Part shown: piece by piece, positions 31,029 to 37,472 of the stretch
How the letters are laid out: every line of letters begins with the position of its first letter
Position numbering within the stretch: position 1 is the first letter of the stretch
From: Clostridia bacterium
GTDB lineage: Bacteria; Bacillota; Clostridia; Oscillospirales; CAG-382
Reading direction: 5' to 3'
Assembly (NCBI GenBank): GCA_017625615.1
Contig: JAGAKP010000047.1
Location: 1 to 37,472 of the forward strand
Length of the DNA stretch: 37,472 bases
Notes under the pieces: generated by a model
Seen by the model: only the letters and a program-made list of their open reading frames with translations
Told to the model about the DNA's origin: nothing
Database searches by the model: none
Made by a program: the position numbers and the translations under genes

Positions 31029-31057
31029 TTGACAAGTGTATATTCAGGTGATATAAT
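31029..31057 (+). promoter_or_regulatory. Consensus sigma-A promoter of the T-box/trpB unit
   Basis: TTGACA (31029-31034), exactly 17 bases, TATAAT (31052-31057). Both hexamers are perfect. Confidence 0.9.
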
Positions 31058-31079
31058 TCATCTAAATTGAATAATAAAC

Positions 31080-31347
31080 CGTTGAAGCGGAGATAAAAAC
31101 GAAAAACGCCTTTACAGAGAGCCCGTGGTGCTGAGATGCGGGTAAGAACCGGTTCGTTAAATGGACCGCGGAGGGCGCAGTCAAATGTGAAAACAGAGTA
31201 TTCTGCGACGTGAAGACATACGTAAGTTGTCGGGAATATTAACGTATTCCGCAAAGGGCACGGGAAAAGCCGTGAATCAAGGTGGCACCGCGAATAAAAG
31301 CATATTCGTCCTTGACAGAAAGGTATAGTTCTGTCAAGGACTTTTAT
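31080..31347 (+). promoter_or_regulatory. T-box leader (tRNA-Trp type)
   Basis: All main parts of a T-box are visible: AGAGAG at the base of stem I (31116-31121), the distal loop GGTGCTGAGA, a probable specifier TGG (31162-31164, UGG codon for Trp, in TTAAATGGACC), the antiterminator bulge AAGGTGGCACCGCG (31279-31292), and a terminator GTCCTTGACAGAA/TTCTGTCAAGGAC (31308-31341) followed by TTTTA. Uncharged tRNA-Trp should block termination and turn the gene on. The tryptophan specifier agrees with the trpB downstream. Confidence 0.88.
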
Positions 31348-31365
31348 ATTAAAGGAGAAAAGAAA

Positions 31366-31395
31366 AATGCTTTTAACGAAACGATGGCGGGTGTA
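31366..31395 (+). other. Nine-codon ORF after the T-box (MLLTKRWRV)
   Basis: The T-box is followed by AAAGGAG and an ATG at 31366 whose frame stops after nine codons, including one Trp codon. trpB itself begins 74 bases later with its own AGGAG. The site looks like the expected start of the first gene of a T-box unit, so this may be a remnant of a lost gene or a short leader peptide. Confidence 0.35.
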
Positions 31396-31439
31396 ACCTC
31401 GGATAACCAAAATACACTTAAAAAACAGGAGAAAATAAA

Positions 31440-32657
31440 ATGAAATTCAATAACATAGATTTTGATACCTATCTTAAAAACTTCCCCGACGAAAAGGGAT
31501 ATTTCGGCAAATACGGCGGATCCTTCATATCACCCGAATTGCAGACTGCCATGGACGAGATCACCGAGGCGTATTTCACAATATGCAAATCCAGAAAGTT
31601 CATTAACGAATTGCGCCGTATACGCAAGGAGTTTCAGGGAAGACCTACCCCTATTTCCCACTTGGAAAGGCTTTCCTCATCCTTGGGAAACGTACAGCTT
31701 TACGTAAAGCGCGAGGATCTTAACCACACGGGCGCACACAAGCTCAACCACTGTATGGGTGAGGCGTTGCTTGCAAAGTATATGGGCTAGAATAAGGTTA
31801 TTGCCGAAACGGGTGCGGGACAGCTTGGTGTTGCCATTGCCACCGCCGCCGCATATTTCGGCTTGGAATGTGTCGTTTATATGGGCAGCGTGGATATTAA
31901 AAAGCAGGCTCCCAACGTTGCGAGAATGAAGATTCTCGGCGCAAACGTAAAGGAGGTCACCCACGGACTTGCCACACTTAAAGAAGCTGCAGACGCCGCC
32001 TTTGACGCTTACGCAAGAGAATATAAGGACGCTATCTACTGCATAGGCTCCGTTGTGGGACCTCATCCCTTCCCCATGATGGTAAGAGATTTCCAGAGCA
32101 TAGTGGGAATTGAAGCAAGAGAGCAGTTTGTGGAAATGACCGGTGAATTGCCCGACGCGGTGGTTGCCTGCGTGGGCGGCGGAAGTAACTCTATGGGTAT
32201 GTTTTCCGGATTCCTTAATTACCCCGTTGATATTTACGGTGTTGAGCCCTTGGGAAGAGGCACGGCACTGGGCGATCACGCCGCAAGCCTTAAATACGGC
32301 ACCGAGGGAATAATGCACGGCTTCAACAGCATTATGTTGAAGGACGAAAACGGTGATCCCGCTCCCGTTTACTCAGTGGCAAGCGGTCTTGACTATCCCT
32401 CCTCCGGCCCCGAGCACGCGTTCCTGCACGATCTCGGCAGAGTTAAATACGACGTAATAAGCGACGACGAGACTATCGACGCCTTCTTTACCCTCTCCCG
32501 ACTTGAGGGTATAATTCCCGCTATCGAAAGCGCACACGCGGTTGCATACGGCATGAAGCTTGCAAAGACTATGGGCAAGGGAAGCGTACTGATATGCTTA
32601 TCCGGCAGAGGCGACAAGGATATGGACTACATTATAGAAAAATACGGTATAAGATAA
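31440..32657 (+). pseudogene. trpB: Tryptophan synthase beta chain interrupted by an in-frame TAG
   Basis: A complete TrpB frame of 405 sense positions is broken only by TAG at 31788-31790 (codon 117). Everything else is intact: PLP lysine K101 in [10 protein letters not shown], the catalytic Glu in VIAETGAGQ right after the stop, the phosphate loop [10 protein letters not shown], the COMM-domain region, [14 protein letters not shown] and the C-terminal [11 protein letters not shown]. TrpB makes tryptophan from indole and serine with TrpA. In E. coli the position is Lys (AKRMGKS), so a single AAG-to-TAG change explains it. No restart site with a ribosome sequence is visible after the stop. 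trpA and the other trp genes are absent here. Other genes stop normally at TAG, so this is a nonsense allele, a suppressed codon or an assembly error. Confidence 0.85.
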
Positions 32658-32660
32658 AAT

Positions 32661-32697
32661 CACCCCAAGAAGCCTTACGGCTTCTCGGGGACCCCGA
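32661..32697. repeat. REP-like palindromic repeat after trpB
   Basis: CACCCCAAGAAGCC, TTAC, GGCTTCTCGGGG, ACCCCGA: the same core and orientation as the copies at 5661-5737, beginning 3 bases past the trpB stop. Confidence 0.9.
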
Positions 32698-32700
32698 TAA

Positions 32701-32732
32701 AAAAATGCGTGCTGTAATGGGCACGCATTTTT
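32701..32732. terminator. Bidirectional terminator between trpB and the Crp/Fnr gene
   Basis: Perfect stem AAAAATGCGTGC/GCACGCATTTTT (32701-32712 and 32721-32732), 8-base loop. Confidence 0.85.
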
Positions 32733-32737
32733 ACGTT

Positions 32738-33400
32738 TCAATATAATATTTCAAAGCGGTTTTTGCGGCATTCGATAATACCCTCGGCGCGGAGCTTGCT
32801 TATCTCCGCGGAAAGTCCGCTTCGGTCGACCTCAAGGTAATCTGCCAATTCCTGACGGTCAAAGGGGATATCAAAGACGTTGCTTCCCGCTTTTTTCGCC
32901 TGAAAGGTAAGATATGAAAGCAATTTTTCACGGGTGGAGCGTTTTGAAGTAATTTCTATCTTCTGATGGAACATAATATTCTTGGTGGCAAGGTCCTTCA
33001 TAAGATTGAAGATCAACTGCTGATGAAAGCCGCAGTTGTTTGAGCAGGTATGAAGAATATGACTGCAATCTATAAGCATTATCTCGCAAGGCTCGGTAGC
33101 CACGATGGTTACAGGCACCGCCTTTACCTCTGCGCAGGCAAAGGCTTCGCAAAAGGTTTCGGAAACCTCTATGCCCGAAACGATATTGCGGTTTCCGAAA
33201 TAATCCATACGGATTATCTGCGCCGAGCCCGAAAGCATTATGCCGATATATTTTGCGGGGTTGCCTTCGGCGATGATGGTATATTTTTTATCGAAGCTTT
33301 CAACCTTCGCGCCGAGGCAGGTGAGCATTTTGGTGAGATGTGACTCCTCGATATTCCGGAAAAGTGAGCAGTTGCGTAAAACTTTTAAATATTTTTCCAT
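32738..33400 (-). CDS. Crp/Fnr family transcriptional regulator
   Basis: A 220-residue protein: a cyclic-nucleotide-binding-like beta barrel (about 10-120), a dimerisation helix (about 125-155) and a winged helix-turn-helix (about 165-220: FDRQELADYLEVDRSGLSAEISKLRAEGII). A set of Cys residues in CSHILHTCSNNC (about 111-123) lies near the start of the dimerisation helix and might hold an iron-sulfur or redox centre, but it does not match the Fnr pattern exactly. It is divergent from the iron-sulfur/flavodiiron genes and is the likely oxygen- or NO-responsive activator of them. Confidence 0.9.
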   Translation of the reverse strand: MEKYLKVLRNCSLFRNIEESHLTKMLTCLGAKVESFDKKYTIIAEGNPAKYIGIMLSGSAQIIRMDYFGNRNIVSGIEVSETFCEAFACAEVKAVPVTIVATEPCEIMLIDCSHILHTCSNNCGFHQQLIFNLMKDLATKNIMFHQKIEITSKRSTREKLLSYLTFQAKKAGSNVFDIPFDRQELADYLEVDRSGLSAEISKLRAEGIIECRKNRFEILY

Positions 33401-33416
33401 AAAAAATTCTCCGTTT

Positions 33417-33432
33417 GTTGAAAATTCAACAG
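33417..33432. promoter_or_regulatory. Palindromic Crp/Fnr-type operator
   Basis: TGTTGAA-AA-TTCAACA, perfect 7-bp arms, in the spacer between the divergent Crp/Fnr and ferredoxin genes. Its centre (33424.5) lies 41.5 bases before the transcript start predicted from the -10 at 33454. That is the standard place for class II activation by Crp/Fnr proteins. Confidence 0.6.
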
Positions 33433-33453
33433 ACTTATTATCGTCATTATACT

Positions 33454-33459
33454 ATAATG
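33454..33459 (+). promoter_or_regulatory. -10 element of the iron-sulfur protein gene, no -35
   Basis: TATAAT with CAGACT at the -35 position (17-base spacing). The poor -35 fits a promoter that needs an activator bound to the neighbouring palindrome. Confidence 0.55.
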
Positions 33460-33486
33460 TGACCGTAAAAGCAAGGAGGAAAGACG

Positions 33487-34182
33487 ATGATAAGAAAAAT
33501 TATTAAAATAGATGAGAATAAATGTAACGGTTGCGGTGCCTGTGCCGACGCCTGCCACGAGGGTGCCATTGAGATGGTAAACGGAAAAGCAAGGCTTACC
33601 CGCGAGGATTACTGTGACGGACTTGGAGATTGTCTTCCCGCCTGCCCCGTAGACGCAATAAGCTTTGAGGAGCGTGAGGCGCCCGAATACAACGAAGCCG
33701 CCGTTATGAAGTCGAAAGCAAAAAAGCAAGCACAAAGGCTTCCCTGCGGATGCCCCGGAACCAACTCAAAGACCATAAAGCGTGAGCCCGCAGCCGCAGT
33801 AAAAAACGTAAGCGCGGCAAGTCAGCTTTCACAATGGCCCTGCCAGATAAAGCTGGTTCCCGTAAACGCGCCTTACTTTGAAGGAGCAAATCTGCTCATC
33901 GCGGCAGACTGCACTGCATACGCTTACGGCAGCTTTCACAACGATTTTATAAGAAACCACATAACCCTTATCGGCTGTCCCAAGCTTGACGAGGGGGATT
34001 ACGCCGAAAAGCTCACACGCATAATTGCAGGTAACGACATAAAAAGCGTAAAAATAGTACGTATGGAGGTCCCTTGCTGCGGCGGACTTGAAAACGCTGT
34101 CAAGCGTGCGTTGCAGGCCAGCGGAAAGTTTATTCCCTGGCAAGTGGTAACAATAACTACTGACGGAAAAATTTTGGAATAA
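33487..34182 (+). CDS. 4Fe-4S ferredoxin-domain protein
   Basis: A 231-residue protein. The N-terminal ferredoxin domain has C13-C16-C19-C23 and a second motif YCDGLGDCLPACP with C43, C49 and C53 but Leu at the usual middle Cys. That seven-Cys set is common in this group and would give one full cluster and one with a missing or non-Cys ligand. A long C-terminal region (about 100-231) has further Cys (PCGCPG, AADC, IGCPKLDEGDY, EVPCCGG) and looks like an iron-sulfur or metal-binding domain. It is divergent from the Crp/Fnr gene and just upstream of the flavodiiron gene, so electron transfer in the oxygen-defence pathway is the likely role. Confidence 0.85.
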   Translation: MIRKIIKIDENKCNGCGACADACHEGAIEMVNGKARLTREDYCDGLGDCLPACPVDAISFEEREAPEYNEAAVMKSKAKKQAQRLPCGCPGTNSKTIKREPAAAVKNVSAASQLSQWPCQIKLVPVNAPYFEGANLLIAADCTAYAYGSFHNDFIRNHITLIGCPKLDEGDYAEKLTRIIAGNDIKSVKIVRMEVPCCGGLENAVKRALQASGKFIPWQVVTITTDGKILE

Positions 34183-34187
34183 ACAGA

Positions 34188-34216
34188 TTGAAATTGCAAA
34201 ATCTATATGGTATAAT
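34188..34216 (+). promoter_or_regulatory. Sigma-A promoter of the flavodiiron gene
   Basis: TTGAAA (34188-34193), 17 bases, TATAAT (34211-34216), 31 bases before the ATG. It allows expression independent of the upstream ferredoxin gene. Confidence 0.7.
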
Positions 34217-34246
34217 CGTTAAAGAAAACATACGGAGAAGTATAAT

Positions 34247-36037
34247 ATGAAAGTAACCAACGATATCCTGTATATTGGCGTAAACGACCACAAGGTAGAC
34301 CTTTTTGAGGGACAGTATGACGTGCCCAACGGTATGTCGTACAATTCCTACGCGATCATCGACGAAAAGATCGCCATAATGGACACGGTGGACGCCAACT
34401 TCACTCACGAATGGCTGGATAATATTCAGAACGCTCTCGGTGCAAGAAAGCCCGATTATCTGGTGATACAGCACATGGAGCCTGACCATTCCGCAAATAT
34501 AATGAATTTCGTAAAGGCGTATCCCGATGCGATGATAGTTTCTTCCGCAAAAGCCTTTGTTATGATGAAAAACTTTTTCGGTACCGATTTTGCGGAAAAG
34601 CAGGTGGTTGTCGGAGAAGGCGATACCCTCTCCCTCGGCAAGCACGTGCTCACCTTCGTGACCGCACCTATGGTACACTGGCCCGAGGTAATAGTTACCT
34701 ACGACAGCACCGATAAGGTTCTCTTTTCCGCAGACGGATTCGGAAAGTTCGGCGCGCTGGACGTTGAGGAGGACTGGGCGTGCGAGGCAAGAAGATATTA
34801 TATCGGCATCGTCGGAAAATACGGCGCGCAGGTGCAAAATCTGCTTAAAAAGGCAGCAGGGCTTGACATACGGATAATCTGCCCCCTTCACGGTCCCGTG
34901 CTTACCGAAAATCTCGGTTACTATATTAATCTTTACGATATCTGGTCAAGCTACCGTCCCGAGGAAGACGGAATAGTTATTGCATACACCTCCGTTTACG
35001 GAAACACCAAAAAGGCGGTAAATCTGCTGGCTGAAAAGCTGAAGGAAAGAGGATGCCCCAAGGTAGTGGTAAACGATCTTGCCCGCTGTGATATGGCGGA
35101 GGCTGTTGAGGACGCGTTCAGATACAGCAAGATAGTTCTTGCAACCACCACCTACAACGCGGAAGTATTCCCCTTTATGCGTGATTTTATATCCCACCTT
35201 ACCGAGCGTAACTTCCAGAACCGCACCGTAGCATTTATCGAAAACGGTTCTTGGGCTCCCTTGGCGGCAAAGGTAATGAAGGGTATGCTTGAAACGAGCA
35301 AGAATATAACCTATACCGATACTACCGTAAAAATACTTTCCGCCCTTAACGACGAAAGTATGGCTCAGCTTGACGCACTTGCAGACGAATTGTGCAAGGA
35401 ATATCTTGCAAGACAGAGCGAGACCGCAAACAAAAACGACCTTACCGCCCTGTTCAATATCGGATACGGTCTGTACGTGGTAACCTCAAACGACGGCAAG
35501 AAGGATAACGGACTTATAGTAAACACCGTTACTCAGGTGACCAACACTCCCAACAGAGTTGCGGTAACCATTAACAAAGACAGCTATTCCCACCATATTA
35601 TTAAGCAGACGGGAATAATGAATATAAACTGTCTTTCCACCGAGGCTCCCTTTTCGGTATTTGAGTCCTTCGGATTCAGAAGCGGAAGAAACACCGATAA
35701 GTTTGCAGATTGCACCCCCCTCCGCTCCGACAACGGTCTGGCGTTCCTGCCCAGATATATAAACTCCTTTATGTCACTTAAGGTGGAGCAGTACGTTGAC
35801 CTTGACACCCACGGAATGTTTATATGCTCCGTAACCGAGGCGAGAGTTATTTCCGATAAGGAAACCATGACCTACACCTATTATCTCAATAACGTAAAGC
35901 CCAAGCCGAAAACCGAAGGCAAAAAGGGCTACGTATGTAAGATATGCGGTTGGGTATACGAGGGAGACACACTCCCCGATGATATAGTTTGCCCCCTCTG
36001 CAAGCACGGTGCAAGCGATTTCGAAGAAATAAAATAA
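34247..36037 (+). CDS. Flavodiiron protein fused to a flavin reductase and rubredoxin (FprA-Hrb fusion)
   Basis: A 596-residue protein of four domains. A beta-lactamase-like diiron domain (about 1-245) has every ligand: H76, E78, D80, H81, H144, D163 and H215. A flavodoxin domain (about 250-395) follows, opening IVIAYTSVYGNTKKA. A flavin-reductase-like domain (about 405-540) and a C-terminal rubredoxin (about 547-596, CKICGWVYEGD and CPLC) complete it. In Moorella, FprA is reduced by the separate protein Hrb (flavin reductase plus rubredoxin), which takes electrons from NADH. Here both are one chain, so a full NADH-to-O2 (or NO) reductase is encoded by one gene. It should reduce O2 to water, or NO to N2O, in the cytosol. 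Confidence 0.92.
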   Translation: MKVTNDILYIGVNDHKVDLFEGQYDVPNGMSYNSYAIIDEKIAIMDTVDANFTHEWLDNIQNALGARKPDYLVIQHMEPDHSANIMNFVKAYPDAMIVSSAKAFVMMKNFFGTDFAEKQVVVGEGDTLSLGKHVLTFVTAPMVHWPEVIVTYDSTDKVLFSADGFGKFGALDVEEDWACEARRYYIGIVGKYGAQVQNLLKKAAGLDIRIICPLHGPVLTENLGYYINLYDIWSSYRPEEDGIVIAYTSVYGNTKKAVNLLAEKLKERGCPKVVVNDLARCDMAEAVEDAFRYSKIVLATTTYNAEVFPFMRDFISHLTERNFQNRTVAFIENGSWAPLAAKVMKGMLETSKNITYTDTTVKILSALNDESMAQLDALADELCKEYLARQSETANKNDLTALFNIGYGLYVVTSNDGKKDNGLIVNTVTQVTNTPNRVAVTINKDSYSHHIIKQTGIMNINCLSTEAPFSVFESFGFRSGRNTDKFADCTPLRSDNGLAFLPRYINSFMSLKVEQYVDLDTHGMFICSVTEARVISDKETMTYTYYLNNVKPKPKTEGKKGYVCKICGWVYEGDTLPDDIVCPLCKHGASDFEEIK

Positions 36038-36072
36038 CACAAAATAAAAAAACATTTTTGGAGGATAATAAT

Positions 36073-36459
36073 ATGTGTAACAACACCAAATTTTACATTT
36101 GCGAGCATTGCGGAAATATCGTAGGAATGATCAATGATTCCGGCGTTCCTCTTGTGTGCTGCGGTCAGAAGATGACGAAGCTTGAGGCGGGCACCGTTGA
36201 AGCCAGCAGAGAAAAGCATATTCCCGTAGTTACCCGCGAGGGAAATACCGTTAAGGTATGCGTAGGCAGCGTTGAGCATCCTATGACCGAAGAGCACAGC
36301 ATTACGTGGGTATATCTCCAGACCTGCAGAGGCGGTCAGAGAAAGTGCCTTAAGGCAGGCGAGGCTCCCGCAGTAACCTTTACTCTCACAGACGAAGAAC
36401 CCATTGCGGTTTACGCTTATTGCAACCTCCACGGCTTGTGGAAGGCTGACGTTGAATAA
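36073..36459 (+). CDS. Desulfoferrodoxin (superoxide reductase, 2Fe type)
   Basis: A 128-residue superoxide reductase of the two-iron class. The N-terminal desulforedoxin domain has C10, C13, C29 and C30. The catalytic domain has E47-K48-H49, H69 and H75 and a C-terminal Cys-His pair (CNLHGLW), as in the Desulfovibrio enzyme. It reduces superoxide to hydrogen peroxide using electrons from rubredoxin. GGAGG lies 10 bases upstream of the start. It sits 35 bases after the flavodiiron gene and 24 bases before rubredoxin, its usual donor, all in one operon. Confidence 0.95.
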   Translation: MCNNTKFYICEHCGNIVGMINDSGVPLVCCGQKMTKLEAGTVEASREKHIPVVTREGNTVKVCVGSVEHPMTEEHSITWVYLQTCRGGQRKCLKAGEAPAVTFTLTDEEPIAVYAYCNLHGLWKADVE

Positions 36460-36483
36460 AAAAACAAACAGGAGGAAACAAAG

Positions 36484-36639
36484 ATGAAATACGTATGCGA
36501 CATTTGCGGCTGGATCTACGACGAGGAGGCAGGCGATCCCGAACGCGGAATTGCTCCCGGCACGAAGTTTGAAGATCTTCCCGAGGATTTTGAATGCGGT
36601 ATCTGCGGAGTAGGTAAAGACAGCTTCAGCGCAGAATAA
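36484..36639 (+). CDS. Rubredoxin
   Basis: A 51-residue classical rubredoxin with one Fe(Cys)4 site, C5-C8 (CDICGWIY) and C38-C41 ([11 protein letters not shown]). The usual Pro after the third Cys is replaced by Gly. It is too short for most ORF cut-offs. AGGAGG precedes the ATG. It is probably the electron donor for the desulfoferrodoxin encoded just upstream and may also serve the flavodiiron protein. Confidence 0.95.
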   Translation: MKYVCDICGWIYDEEAGDPERGIAPGTKFEDLPEDFECGICGVGKDSFSAE

Positions 36640-36650
36640 AAGGTGAAAAA

Positions 36651-36860
36651 ATGAAAGAAAACTATATGGTCTGCAACTGCAAGCAGGTAAGCTATGCCGA
36701 TATTGCAAACGCACTTCACGTTCACAACAAGTTTACCGACGTGCTTGAAGCCTTCGAAGACGTTCAGAAGGTGACCCACTGCTCTACCGGATGCGGCGGA
36801 TGCCACCAAAAGGTATTGGATATTATATCCGAAATACTTATGGGCCCCGAAAAGGCTTAA
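36651..36860 (+). CDS. BFD-like 2Fe-2S protein
   Basis: A 69-residue protein with a BFD-type iron-sulfur site: CNC (C8, C10) and CSTGCGGC (C44, C48, C51), with the helical layout of bacterioferritin-associated ferredoxin. Small proteins of this kind in clostridia are usually linked to NAD(P)H oxidoreductases, bacterioferritin or nitrite reductase. AGGTG precedes the ATG; the gene starts 11 bases after rubredoxin and is the last of the operon. Its exact partner is unknown. Confidence 0.88.
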   Translation: MKENYMVCNCKQVSYADIANALHVHNKFTDVLEAFEDVQKVTHCSTGCGGCHQKVLDIISEILMGPEKA

Positions 36861-36888
36861 AACCAACCTTTTAGCTTTATTGAAAAGT

Positions 36889-36917
36889 ACCGCCGCAAAA
36901 GCCGCGGTGCTTTTTTA
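36889..36917 (+). terminator. Terminator of the oxygen-defence operon
   Basis: Stem ACCGCCGC/GCCGCGGT with one mismatch, AAAA loop, then GCTTTTTT. Confidence 0.8.
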
Positions 36918-36937
36918 CCGAAGGAGAAAGAATTTTT

Positions 36938-37472
36938 ATGGAAATGGTATTGTTGACGGCGCTGGGCGTGGGCGGTGCAACCGTTATGGGCTCGGTGATA
37001 GGTTTTATATTCAAAAAGATATCACATAAATTTTCGGATATCGTGCTGTCCTTTGCCGCGGGGGTAATGCTTGCTGCGGCGGTGCTGGGGCTTATACTTC
37101 CCTCTCTGGACTACGGCGGAAAATTCGGTCTGCTGATAACCGTAGCGGGCATCTTTACGGGAGCGCTGTGTCTTAACCTTATAGACAAGCTTGTTCCCCA
37201 TCTCCACAAGCTCGTGGGTCCCGACACGGAGGAGCATCACAACGCCAACCTCAGCAAGGTACTGCTGTTCGTTGCCGCTATCGCCATACATAACCTGCCC
37301 GAGGGTATTGCGGCAGGCGTTGGCTTTGGCGCGGGCGACACCTCCCAGGCGTTGATCATCGCAGGGGGCATCGCTTTACAGAATATTCCCGAGGGTATGG
37401 TAATAATAGGTCCCATGCTGGCGGCGGGTGTTACACCCAAAAAGACCTTTATTTGCGCTATGGCAACGGGAC
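36938..37472 (+). CDS. ZIP family metal transporter, 3' end outside window
   Basis: The first 178 residues of a ZIP-type permease. About five hydrophobic helices are visible, with the two metal-binding helix motifs HNLPEG (about residue 118) and QNIPEG (about 149). The His-rich loop HLHKLVGPDTEEHHNAN (about 88-104) lies between helices III and IV. This layout matches bacterial ZupT-like members, which import zinc, iron or manganese. The start at 36938 is supported by AAGGAG. It is separated from the oxygen-defence operon by a terminator. The C-terminus lies outside the window. Confidence 0.92.
   Translation, partial: MEMVLLTALGVGGATVMGSVIGFIFKKISHKFSDIVLSFAAGVMLAAAVLGLILPSLDYGGKFGLLITVAGIFTGALCLNLIDKLVPHLHKLVGPDTEEHHNANLSKVLLFVAAIAIHNLPEGIAAGVGFGAGDTSQALIIAGGIALQNIPEGMVIIGPMLAAGVTPKKTFICAMATG

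Noticed and set aside
31788..31790. Genome-wide recoding of TAG as a sense codon, suggested by TAG inside trpB
   Set aside because: Genes at 90-743, 15514-16023 and 22328-23182 end at TAG in positions that fit their families, so TAG works as a stop here.

Overview
The window looks like chromosome from an uncultured strictly anaerobic gut-type clostridium (Firmicutes, class Clostridia). The grounds are strong AGGAGG-type ribosome sites, consensus sigma-A promoters (TTGACA-17-TATAAT), a T-box leader, families typical of clostridia (DUF1836, DUF3737, DUF3793, CotH, DHHW, DUF4434, DUF4855) and an anaerobic oxygen-defence cluster (flavodiiron protein, desulfoferrodoxin, rubredoxin). I see 40 genes or gene parts, no rRNA or tRNA, no phage or transposase genes, and no CRISPR array. 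The code is standard: most genes end in TAA or TGA and three end in TAG.

Layout. 1-5.6 kb: two tandem paralogous membrane/zinc-ribbon genes, a small membrane protein, a NfeD-flotillin membrane-domain pair, a DUF1836 regulator whose promoter lies inside a long inverted repeat, a LOG-family protein, and an orphan gene behind an attenuator-like leader. 5.7-11.5 kb: metabolic genes on the minus strand (M42 peptidase, DUF3737, HTH-membrane protein, aldolase-like TIM barrel, CPBP protease plus nitrilase-family hydrolase). 11.6-16.4 kb: lipoproteins (one DHHW/AlgX-like), DUF3793 behind a strong promoter with two DtxR-type palindromes, a LURP-one-like protein, a VOC protein, a TlpA-like lipoprotein and thioredoxin. 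16.4-22.2 kb: a surface operon of DUF4855 (discoidin repeats), DUF4434 and CotH lipoproteins that reads on into thioredoxin and TlpA. 22.3-25 kb: a DUF11-repeat protein without a signal peptide and an ECF sigma factor with a long C-terminal extension. 25.1-29.3 kb: a four-gene operon (ceramidase-like hydrolase, two membrane proteins, M28 peptidase). 29.4-32.7 kb: an XRE regulator with a large C-terminal region, then a tRNA-Trp-type T-box and an orphan trpB broken by one in-frame TAG. 32.7-37.5 kb: a Crp/Fnr regulator divergent from an iron-sulfur protein, followed by an FprA-Hrb fusion flavodiiron protein, desulfoferrodoxin, rubredoxin, a BFD-like 2Fe-2S protein and the start of a ZIP metal transporter.

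A family of about 37-bp palindromic, REP-like repeats sits just past the 3' ends of several genes, including a tandem triplet of exact 41-bp period and a case at 24993-25127 where three palindromes are nested inside one another. The observations I would follow first are the T-box/trpB nonsense codon, the nested repeats, the leader at 4947-5057, the operator centred near -41.5 between the Crp/Fnr gene and the oxygen-defence genes, and the sigma factor fusion.
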